Shown here: positions 44,958 to 52,015 of the stretch, one piece after another | How the letters are laid out: the number at the start of each line of letters is the position of its first letter | Position numbering within the stretch: position 1 is the first letter of the stretch | NCBI RefSeq assembly: GCF_900230185.1 | Contig: NZ_OCSR01000002.1 | Location: 1,984,001-2,048,000, forward strand | DNA: 64,000 nt | Direction of reading: 5' to 3' | Origin: Burkholderia sp. OK233 | GTDB lineage: Bacteria > Pseudomonadota > Gammaproteobacteria > Burkholderiales > Burkholderiaceae | Position numbers and translations under genes: made by a program | The notes under the pieces: generated by a model | The model's database searches: none | The model's input: only the letters and a program-made list of their open reading frames with translations | What the model was told of the DNA's origin: nothing

Positions 44958-45254
44958 ATGGTCAAGCATATCGTGATGTGGAACGTTCGCGGTGAGACTC
45001 CCGAGCAGAAGAAGGAATCCGCGGTGCTCGTAAAGACTGCGTTCGAGAGTCTGAACGGAAAGATTCCCGGGCTTACCAGGCTGGAGGTCGGGCTGGATGT
45101 AAGCGCCGTGGATTACGCCTGCGACGTGGTCTTGTACACGGAGTTCGAAAGCCAGGAGTCGCTCGACGCGTATGCGTCGCACCCCGAGCATCTGCGAGTG
45201 AAGCAGATCGTGGGTGACGTTCGTATCGCTCGCCACCAGGTCGACTATATCTAA
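44958..45254 (+). CDS. Dabb (stress-responsive A/B barrel) domain protein
   Basis: A 98-residue dimeric alpha/beta-barrel protein: KHIVMWNVRGETPEQKKES at the start, a helix with FESLNGKIPGLTRLEVG, and the C-terminal HPEHLRVKQIVGDV and RHQVDY. Small proteins of this fold often act as cyclases, isomerases or tautomerases on polyketo or aromatic substrates. In this place, between the transporter and maleylacetate reductase, a tautomerisation or ring-aromatisation role is an attractive guess. The ATG at 44946 is an alternative start. Confidence 0.82.
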   Translation: MVKHIVMWNVRGETPEQKKESAVLVKTAFESLNGKIPGLTRLEVGLDVSAVDYACDVVLYTEFESQESLDAYASHPEHLRVKQIVGDVRIARHQVDYI

Positions 45255-45292
45255 GCGAGCTGTACCGTTTGACGACACAGGGAGCTAATCTC

Positions 45293-46354
45293 ATGTATGA
45301 GTTCACCTATACCACGCAGGCGTCGAGAGTCGTATTCGGTGCTGGAAGCATGAAGCTGATTCAACAGGAAGTGGAGACGTTGGGTGCCCGCCGGGCGCTG
45401 GTTCTTTGTACGCCCGAGCAAAAGGCTCAGGCAGAAGTGGTTTCGTCTCTTCTTGGACCGGCGAGCGCAGGAGTCTTCGACGGCGCCCAGATGCATGTTC
45501 CCATCGAGAACGCTCGCCGCGCGCGCGAACACGCGAAGTCAATCGACGCAGACTGTGCTGTGGCTATTGGTGGCGGTTCGACGATTGGGCTCGGCAAGGC
45601 GATTGCGCTCGAATCATCGTTGCCGATTATCGCGATACCGACGACGTATGCCGGGTCGGAGATGACTCCCATCTACGGGATAACTGAAAACGGCCTGAAG
45701 AAAACCGGTCGCGATGCCAAGGTCATCCCCAAGACGGTCCTGTACGACCCGGAGTTGACCATCGGGCTCCCGGTTCGCCTCTCGATTGTCAGCGGTCTCA
45801 ATGCTATCGCTCATGCTGCGGAGGGACTGTACGCAAAGGACGGAAATCCCGTCATGTCGCTAATGGCGGAGGAAGGCATTCGCTCACTCGCCAACGGCCT
45901 GCGTGGTGTGAAGAAGAACAGCAAGGACAAAGCGGCACGCAGCGAGTGCCTCTATGGTGCGTGGCTGTGCGGAATGGTGCTCGGCAACGTTGGCATGGCT
46001 CTTCATCACAAGCTGTGCCACACCCTGGGTGGAACATTTAACCTCCCTCATGCCGAGACGCACGCAATCGTTCTGCCTCATTCTCTTGCTTATAACAGTA
46101 CCGTTGCGGATGAGGCGATGGGCCGAATCGCGAGGGCGTTGAACGTAGACTCAGCGCCTGACGGCCTTTACCAACTCAACGAAGAACTTGGCGTTCCGCG
46201 AGGCCTTCGCGAGATTGGGTTGGGCGAAGCCGACCTTGATCACGCATGCAAGGTGGCATTGTCGAATCCATACTGGAATCCGCGACCGATTGAGGAGGAG
46301 CCGCTTAGAGCACTGCTACAGCGTGCCTGGGAGGGCGCTCGTCCGTCCGTGTAA
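45293..46354 (+). CDS. maleylacetate reductase
   Basis: A 353-residue iron-type alcohol dehydrogenase family enzyme that reduces maleylacetate to 3-oxoadipate. Seen are the nucleotide site AIGGGSTIGLGKAIALE, AIPTTYAGSEMTPIYGITE, GLNAIAHAAEGLYA and the metal-site region HHKLCHTLGGTFNLPHAETH, all typical of maleylacetate reductases. AGGGAG precedes the ATG at 45293. It performs the step after hydroxyquinol cleavage; the remaining conversion of 3-oxoadipate to succinyl-CoA and acetyl-CoA must be encoded elsewhere. Confidence 0.9.
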   Translation: MYEFTYTTQASRVVFGAGSMKLIQQEVETLGARRALVLCTPEQKAQAEVVSSLLGPASAGVFDGAQMHVPIENARRAREHAKSIDADCAVAIGGGSTIGLGKAIALESSLPIIAIPTTYAGSEMTPIYGITENGLKKTGRDAKVIPKTVLYDPELTIGLPVRLSIVSGLNAIAHAAEGLYAKDGNPVMSLMAEEGIRSLANGLRGVKKNSKDKAARSECLYGAWLCGMVLGNVGMALHHKLCHTLGGTFNLPHAETHAIVLPHSLAYNSTVADEAMGRIARALNVDSAPDGLYQLNEELGVPRGLREIGLGEADLDHACKVALSNPYWNPRPIEEEPLRALLQRAWEGARPSV

Positions 46355-46487
46355 CCTTCGGAAAGGGCACCAAAAGGAGGTCCGCGGGAACGAGCCTTCG
46401 ATCTGGCGGCAGCAAACTAGCCGGCAGCTTAGGACTGCGCGTCGCTGTCCTAAGCTGGTCGACCCGCTACCGGAAAGTCGAGTGCCT
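46355..46487. other. end of the catabolic cluster with an orphan ribosome-binding site
   Basis: A strong Shine-Dalgarno sequence AAAAGGAGGT (46372-46381) follows the reductase stop but no start codon or open frame comes after it. The operon may have lost a downstream gene here. The next gene runs leftward from the other side. Confidence 0.5.
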
Positions 46488-47264
46488 TCACCCCTTGCGG
46501 AACATAGGCGCTCCCCAGGGCGCACCGATCGTGCCGCCGTCGACGACGATTTCTGCCGCCGTGATTCCCGAAGCATCGTCGGACGCGAGGAAAAGCACGG
46601 CCTTGGCAACTTCTTCAGGTGTAGCGAGGCGAGCCATCGGAATGCGCGGCGCGAACGCTTCTTCGGTCCCGTCGATCGTTGCGCCGGCCCGTGCGCCGCG
46701 CGTCCAGATCGGCGTGCGCGTGCCGCCGGGAATCACGGTGTTGACGCGAATGCCACGCTGCACGAGTTCGGACGCAAACACCTTTGCCATGCCGGTGACG
46801 CCCGCCTTCGTTGCGGAATAAGCGGCCGACCCGGGCGAGCCCAGCTCGCGCATCACGGAACCGTTCAATACGATCGAGCCTCCGGCGCTCATCAACGGCA
46901 GGGCCGATTGGACCGTAAGAAAAACACCGGTGAGATTGGTGCGAAGAATCGCCTCAAATGCAGCAGCGGTCGTTCCGCCGAGCGGCGTCGGACCGGAGAT
47001 GCCTGCGTTGGCGAACACGATGTCGAGGGACCCAAATTCTGCCTGAATCTGCTTGAACGTCGACTCGATCGCGGTTTCATCATCCAGATCGGCCTGAATG
47101 CCAAGGGCGTTTTCGCCGAGCTCGGATACTGCCTGATCCAGTTTTGCGCGATCGCGGCCGGTGATCGCAACACGGGCGCCTTCGGCGATCAAAAGCTTCG
47201 CTGCAGTAAAGCCGATGCCGCTGTTGCCGCCAGTGACGAGCGCTGTCTTTCCAGTAAAACGCAT
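46488..47264 (-). CDS. short-chain dehydrogenase/reductase
   Basis: A 258-residue classical SDR. NAD(P) motif TGGNSGIGF at the N terminus, FANAGISG, catalytic Ser in VLNGSVMRELG, Tyr and Lys in YSATKAG, and the C-terminal GITAAEIVVDGG. Substrate unknown. The ATG at 47264 has a fine ribosome site (ACAGGAGAAGGAA). It diverges from a TetR gene, with direct repeats between them, a standard repressor/target pair for small toxic or xenobiotic carbonyl compounds. Confidence 0.87.
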   Translation of the reverse strand: MRFTGKTALVTGGNSGIGFTAAKLLIAEGARVAITGRDRAKLDQAVSELGENALGIQADLDDETAIESTFKQIQAEFGSLDIVFANAGISGPTPLGGTTAAAFEAILRTNLTGVFLTVQSALPLMSAGGSIVLNGSVMRELGSPGSAAYSATKAGVTGMAKVFASELVQRGIRVNTVIPGGTRTPIWTRGARAGATIDGTEEAFAPRIPMARLATPEEVAKAVLFLASDDASGITAAEIVVDGGTIGAPWGAPMFRKG

Positions 47265-47411
47265 TTCCTTCTCCTGTGTATTCCGCCGCGAGATCACGTC
47301 CAAAGCCGCATCTGCTGACGGCGCAAAAACCTCGCAAAAATCTCCGTTAAGCAGCGCAGAACAGCCGCTGCATCCAAGCTGGCATGAACGTCGTCAACAT
47401 CTCATTCTGTA

Positions 47412-47455
47412 TGTTGATCATCATGCAGAAATTCAGTATTATGCTCATCATGCAG
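47412..47455. promoter_or_regulatory. probable TetR operator repeats
   Basis: TCATCATGCAG occurs twice as a direct repeat (47418-47428 and 47445-47455) just before the TetR gene, and the first copy lies in the near-palindrome ATGTTGATCATCAT. Location between the divergent SDR and TetR genes suggests an operator for both. Confidence 0.5.
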
Positions 47456-47480
47456 TTTGTCAAGTGTGATGAGGCGGAAA

Positions 47481-48065
47481 ATGGGTTATTCGCAGGCACA
47501 AAAGGCTGAGAGCAGGCAGCGGGTTCTGGAGAACGCGTCACGACAGATTCGCGAACACGGCATCGAGGCGCTCGGCGTCGCCGACTGCATGCGCAGCGCG
47601 GGGCTTACGCACGGCGCTTTTTACGGCCATTTTTCGTCACGTGATGCGTTGATCCTGGAGGCGCTCGAGCACGCGGTGAGTCAGAGCGAGAAGCGCATGG
47701 CTTCGCTCGCAAGCGGCTCGGCAAAGCGTGGGGAAACGCCTCTGCAGGCTATTGCCGAAGCTTTCCTCAATGAGCGTCACGTGAAGAATCCCGGCAATGG
47801 ATGTGCCTTGTGCGCGCTCGCCGGGGAAGCGCGCCATGCAAATCCGGACGTCAGGGAACAGCTCACGGGTTACGTGCGCAAACTGGCGTCACGAATAGCG
47901 CAAGCGGCATCCAGTGATAGCAAAGACGCTGGCCTGGGTATTGTCGCGACCATCGTGGGGGCCATTACGCTTGCGCGCGCCGTTGACGACGACAAACTGG
48001 CGAAATCGATTCTCTCCGAGTCGCTCGCGCTGGTCATGACTCGCGACTCGTTGGGGGTTAGCTGA
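47481..48065 (+). CDS. TetR/AcrR family transcriptional regulator
   Basis: A 194-residue TetR-type repressor. The helix-turn-helix is SRQIREHGIEALGVADCMRS followed by AGLTHGAFYGHFSSRDALIL, with GAFYGHF being the typical recognition helix. The ligand domain is cysteine-containing (GNGCALCALAGE). ATG 47481 has GAGGCGG in front. It is divergent from the SDR and likely represses it. Confidence 0.87.
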   Translation: MGYSQAQKAESRQRVLENASRQIREHGIEALGVADCMRSAGLTHGAFYGHFSSRDALILEALEHAVSQSEKRMASLASGSAKRGETPLQAIAEAFLNERHVKNPGNGCALCALAGEARHANPDVREQLTGYVRKLASRIAQAASSDSKDAGLGIVATIVGAITLARAVDDDKLAKSILSESLALVMTRDSLGVS

Positions 48066-48169
48066 GTGTTACTTGCGACAGGCGCTTGGCAGTCGCCATA
48101 GTCTGAAGCGGTACCGGCGTTGCGCGGTGAGGATCGACGATCCTACTGTTGCACCTGCAGATGCGTGCC

Positions 48170-49099
48170 TCACTCACCAAACATGGCCTTTATGTCGCGC
48201 CCCGTCTGCTCGGCTTCGGCAATCAGCCAGTCGAGAAATTGCCTGGTTGCGGGGGAGTCTGCCGCAGTTCGCTTCCAGCAAATGAAGTATGGGAACGGCA
48301 TGGGTAGGGCGACCTTGAACGGCGCGACGAGTTCGTGTCGCTTGATGCTATCAATGGCAAAAAAACCCTGTCCCAACGAAATGCCTCTGCCCCGAATTGC
48401 TGCATCGATTGCCATGCCGGAAACGGAGTAAGTGAGTGGCGCCAACCCCTCGGGCAGAGGCACGCCAACCGCGTGCAACCAGTGTCCCCACGTTGGTGGT
48501 GACAAGTTTGCCCATCCCCACTCCACGTGAATCAGCGGATAGCGCAAGATATCCGCCGGTTGCGAGATCGGTTTTTCCGCCTGCAACAGCGAGGGTGCAA
48601 ACACGGGTGCAACCCTGTCCGTAAAGACGACGTGATAGGGCGTTCCGTCATTCGGTAGTGCCCCATACGTTAGCCGGACGTCGGCACTTCTCGCGGCGAT
48701 ACTGGTTTCGTGGTCGACGACCTCGACATGGACCTGCACGTGAGGGCAGATGGTGTGCCACGTGTCCAATCTGGAGGCAAGCCAATGGGTCGCGACTGAC
48801 GGAAATGTCATCAGGGTGAGTCGGCGGCCCGTCTGCGCCTTGAGCGCCGCCTGGGCGCTATGAAAGCACTCGAACCCCCGGGAGATGTGCGAGTGGTACA
48901 GCTCGCACAGCGGGGTCGGTCGCAGGCCGGTGTTTTCCCGCTCGAACAGCGCGACCCCGAGAAAGTCCTCAAGGACGCGAATCTGCTGACTAATCGCACC
49001 GGGCGTCACGTGAAGCGCCTCGGCGGCGGCTATGACGCCCCCGTAACGAATGACGGCATCGAATATCTGCAAGGCTCGAAGAGGAGGAAGGCGGTTCAT
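48170..49099 (-). CDS. LysR family regulator, GcvA-like
   Basis: A 309-residue LysR-type regulator of the GcvA group: LPPLRALQIFDAVIRYGGVI, then AAEALHVTPGAISQQIRVLE is the DNA-binding domain, followed by GVALFERENTGLRPT. The sensor domain starts near LTLMTFPSVATHWLASRL, a characteristic GcvA-like phrase. The ATG at 49099 is chosen. It is downstream of and in line with the solute-binding protein and ammonia-lyase-like genes, and may regulate them. Confidence 0.87.
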   Translation of the reverse strand: MNRLPPLRALQIFDAVIRYGGVIAAAEALHVTPGAISQQIRVLEDFLGVALFERENTGLRPTPLCELYHSHISRGFECFHSAQAALKAQTGRRLTLMTFPSVATHWLASRLDTWHTICPHVQVHVEVVDHETSIAARSADVRLTYGALPNDGTPYHVVFTDRVAPVFAPSLLQAEKPISQPADILRYPLIHVEWGWANLSPPTWGHWLHAVGVPLPEGLAPLTYSVSGMAIDAAIRGRGISLGQGFFAIDSIKRHELVAPFKVALPMPFPYFICWKRTAADSPATRQFLDWLIAEAEQTGRDIKAMFGE

Positions 49100-49190
49100 G
49101 TCGTTGACCTGGCAAATGCCATCGTGAAGCCAGTCTAGCAAAGACTGATCTCCGCCTCGACGCGCAACAGCGTCATGCAGTGCCGCATGC

Positions 49191-50051
49191 TTACGGCTTC
49201 ACATCGGTCTTGAACCACTTTTCCGACAAGCGCGTCACGGTACCGTCTGCTAGTGCTGCGGTGATCGCTGCGTCGAATTTTGCTTTCAGATCCGTATCCT
49301 GTTTGCGAAACCCAAGACCTTCTCCCGGCCCCCAAACCGGGCCACCGATCGTTGGTCCAGCGATCCGGATGTGGGCGGTCTCTTTGTTGTCGGCGATTCC
49401 GGCGTAGTAGGTGACGTCGTCGAAGGCTATGTCGACGCGTCCGTTGACCAGGTCGAGGTCACGTTCGGCCGAGGTCTTGTAGAGGCGTACGGAAGTGATG
49501 TCCTTGAAGTTGTCGTTGATGAACTTCGTATAAACCGTGCCGGATTGAATACCGATCGATTTTCCTTTCAGTTGATCGCGCAGCGGGGCGATCATGGGGC
49601 TGTCGGTCTTGGGGTCGCCAGTCAGTTTGAGCGAAGCGGTTTTTCCCGTCGTGTTCGCCAATCCATGCCCATCTACCGTCGCGAACGCGGCCGGCGTTGC
49701 AGCGTAGGGCTTGGAGAAGGCAATGACCTGTTGACGTTCGGGTGTGATTGCGAGGGCATCCATCACCGCATCGAATTTGCCGGCCTGCAGGCCGGTAATG
49801 AGGCCGTCAAAGTCCTGGGCGACTGTCTCGCATTGCAGGTTGACCCGCTTGCACAGATTGTCGAGTAATTCCGGTTCGAATCCCGAGATTTTTCCGTTCG
49901 GCGAGGTCAGATTCCATGGAGCATAACTGCCTTCCAGGGCGACCTTCACGGTCTTCCATTCCTTTGCTTGAGCGCCGTTTCCTGCCAGTGCCAGCACGCC
50001 GAGAAAGGTGACGAGAGAAGTCTTAAGGACTCTTATGGAAATCGTATTCAC
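49191..50051 (-). CDS. ABC transporter substrate-binding protein (Lys/Arg/Orn/His type)
   Basis: A 286-residue family 3 periplasmic binding protein. Signal peptide VTFLGVLALAGNGAQA, then VKVALEGSYAPWNLTSPNGK, SGFEPELLDNLCKRVNLQCE and FDGLITGLQAGKFDAVMDAL, IAFSKPYAATPAAF, all typical of basic-amino-acid or opine-type binding proteins. It starts with GTG after GAGGTG. The ATP-binding and permease genes are missing nearby. It follows the ammonia-lyase-like gene by 90 bases, which suggests a histidine-like or betaine-like ligand. Confidence 0.85.
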   Translation of the reverse strand: MNTISIRVLKTSLVTFLGVLALAGNGAQAKEWKTVKVALEGSYAPWNLTSPNGKISGFEPELLDNLCKRVNLQCETVAQDFDGLITGLQAGKFDAVMDALAITPERQQVIAFSKPYAATPAAFATVDGHGLANTTGKTASLKLTGDPKTDSPMIAPLRDQLKGKSIGIQSGTVYTKFINDNFKDITSVRLYKTSAERDLDLVNGRVDIAFDDVTYYAGIADNKETAHIRIAGPTIGGPVWGPGEGLGFRKQDTDLKAKFDAAITAALADGTVTRLSEKWFKTDVKP

Positions 50052-50141
50052 ATTACACCTCTATAGTGTCGAATCAAGCTTGTGCCTGGATTGAAAATAC
50101 TCGGATCGCCACAGTTCGCGGCATTGCTGGCGCTACCGGCT

Positions 50142-51704
50142 TCAGTTGTGCAATGTGCCGGCGATGTTTTCCACGATGCTCAGCAAGTCGCCCTGTTCGA
50201 CGAGCCGGTGGACTCCCATCATGTCCGGATAGAAGAACCGATCGCCTTCTGCTGTCGGGGCAACCTGTCGAATTCGCGCATACACCGCGGCGGTTGCGGG
50301 TGATGCGTCGGCTGGATCGAAGAAGTCCAGTGCCTGGGCGGCGGTGAGCAGTTCGATCGCCAGCACGTGCTGCAACTTCTGCGAAGTTGTGTAGGCTTTT
50401 CGCGCCGCGTGATAGGCGAAGCTCACGGGGTCTTCCTGGTTACCGCTCGTCGGCACGCTATCGACGCTTGCTGGTTGAGCAAGGGTGCGCATCTCGCCAA
50501 GCAATCCGGCCGCCGTGTACTGAATGATCATGTAACCGCTGTTCAGCCCGGGATCCTTCGCGAGGAACGCGGGCAGTTCGCTGAAGTACGGGTTGACGAG
50601 GCGGTCCGTCCGGCGCTCCGAAATCTTCGCGAGCGTGGTCATGGAGATGCAAAGGAGATCGCACGCGATGCCGACGAACGTACCGTCGAAGTTGGCACCG
50701 GATATCGCAATACCATCCTCGCCGTCGGGATGGATGACAGGGTTGTCGCCGCACGAACCCACTTCATCGAGAATCGAGTCGTACGCGTCCTTGATCGCCC
50801 GCTTGGACGCCCCGTGTACCTGAGCAATACCGCGAAGGCTGTAGGCGTCCTGCAGTCGGTAATCGGTAAAGCGATCGCATAGCGCACTTCCGGCCAGCAG
50901 CCGCCGGATGTTGTCGGCCGTGTTCCTCTGATCGACATGTTTCTTGACGGCGTGATACCGGGCATCCAGCGAGCGCGTGGTGGCCTTGAGCGGCTGCAGG
51001 GACATCGATGCGGCAATGTCGGCAACCTTCGAAAGCTCGAGCGCGTTGTAAAGCGCCAGCATCCCGATCGCGGTCACCGAGGTGGTGCCGTTGGTGAGCG
51101 AAAGCCCTTCCTTGCAGCGCAGCGAGTGCGGCTTCAGCCCCGCTCGCTCCAATGCTTCGGCACCACTCATGCGTTCACCGCGGTAGAAAGCTTCTCCTTC
51201 GCCGATCAGCACGAGCGCCATATGTGCCTCGGGCGCGAGATAACCGACCGATCCGTCGCCCGGTGCGAACGGCGTGATGTCGTTGTTCAGCAGTCCGGCG
51301 ATTTGCTGCAGCAATTCGAGGCTTACGCCGGAATAACCCTTGCCGAGGCTGATCAGCATCATCAGGAGCGTAGCTCGGACAACTTCGCGAGGCAGCGGTT
51401 CGCCGACCGAGACGGCATGGGAGCGCACGATATTTCGCTGAAGCTGCTCGGCGTCGTCCGGGCTGATGACGCGTGTCGAATTTGCGCCAAAGCCAGACGT
51501 CACGCCATAGACAAGCCGGTTTTCGCTCAGAAAACGATCGACCAGGCGGCGCGAATTCAATACGCGCTCGCGATAGACGGGCGAAAACTTTATCTGTGCG
51601 CCATGTCGGGCTACGGCGATAAATTGCTCGATCGAAATATCGGATTCTCCGAGCTGAACTTCGGATATCTTGCTTGGTCGAGATTCGATGTGTGCCAGAC
51701 TCAT
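50142..51704 (-). CDS. HAL/PAL-family ammonia-lyase homologue lacking the MIO triad
   Basis: A 520-residue homologue of histidine ammonia-lyase: the catalytic Tyr loop VYGVTSGFGANS, SLGKGYSGVS, LTNGTTSVTAIGM, LQDAYSLRGIAQVHG and the C-terminal SGNQEDPVSF. In true HAL/PAL enzymes GSVG is followed by Ala-Ser-Gly-Asp, which self-cyclises to the MIO electrophile; here the text is GSVGYLAPEAH (residues 151-161), so Ala-Ser-Gly is absent and no MIO can form. Some family members such as ergothionase are reported to work without MIO on betaine-type substrates. I infer an elimination on a histidine-betaine-like or other quaternary amine. ATG 51704 with AGGAAA. Confidence 0.8.
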   Translation of the reverse strand: MSLAHIESRPSKISEVQLGESDISIEQFIAVARHGAQIKFSPVYRERVLNSRRLVDRFLSENRLVYGVTSGFGANSTRVISPDDAEQLQRNIVRSHAVSVGEPLPREVVRATLLMMLISLGKGYSGVSLELLQQIAGLLNNDITPFAPGDGSVGYLAPEAHMALVLIGEGEAFYRGERMSGAEALERAGLKPHSLRCKEGLSLTNGTTSVTAIGMLALYNALELSKVADIAASMSLQPLKATTRSLDARYHAVKKHVDQRNTADNIRRLLAGSALCDRFTDYRLQDAYSLRGIAQVHGASKRAIKDAYDSILDEVGSCGDNPVIHPDGEDGIAISGANFDGTFVGIACDLLCISMTTLAKISERRTDRLVNPYFSELPAFLAKDPGLNSGYMIIQYTAAGLLGEMRTLAQPASVDSVPTSGNQEDPVSFAYHAARKAYTTSQKLQHVLAIELLTAAQALDFFDPADASPATAAVYARIRQVAPTAEGDRFFYPDMMGVHRLVEQGDLLSIVENIAGTLHN

Positions 51705-51914
51705 TCTGAATTTCCTTTGCCGAATGCATGAAATGAAATGGATGGCAAAATCCGCTTCAAAGCGTGATGTTTGCCGGAGATCATTGCAGGGCAGAGTAGC
51801 GTTGGTGCTGCTGGCGCACAAACGATTTGATTTGAGTTCGGTGTTTAGTTTTTCTAAAGTCGGATTTTTTTGCGTCGTGTTTAATTTGACTTTATAAAGG
51901 GTGAATTCGGTTTT

Positions 51915-51945
51915 AATCCGAGAAAATTATTTTCTCGGATTTTTT
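51915..51945 (+). terminator. strong stem-loop with T tract
   Basis: AATCCGAGAAAA pairs perfectly with TTTTCTCGGATT around a three-base loop, then five more T. The T tract is on the plus strand. It lies between the leftward phosphoesterase and the leftward ammonia-lyase-like gene, so it must either act mainly against rightward transcripts or as a symmetric element. Confidence 0.6.
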
Positions 51946-51976
51946 GGGGGTATCAGAAAATCTCGATTCTTGAGAT

Positions 51977-52001
51977 CGGCAGAGCCGGTCCGGCTCTGCC
52001 G
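51977..52001 (-). terminator. inverted repeat after the phosphoesterase gene
   Basis: CGGCAGAGCCGG and CCGGCTCTGCCG form a perfect 12-base inverted repeat 15 bases past the phosphoesterase stop. No T tract follows leftward, so it may be a transcript-stabilising hairpin or part of the composite end with the neighbouring terminator. Confidence 0.5.
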
Positions 52002-52015
52002 TCCATGTCACACCG

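Noticed and set aside
46188..47318. 376-codon rightward frame over the reductase/SDR junction
   Set aside because: It crosses the 3' end of maleylacetate reductase out of frame and runs antisense to the SDR; composition is that of a shadow frame.
49861..49890. GGTTCGAATCCC resembling a tRNA T-arm
   Set aside because: It lies inside the coding sequence of the solute-binding protein, with no acceptor or anticodon stem around it.
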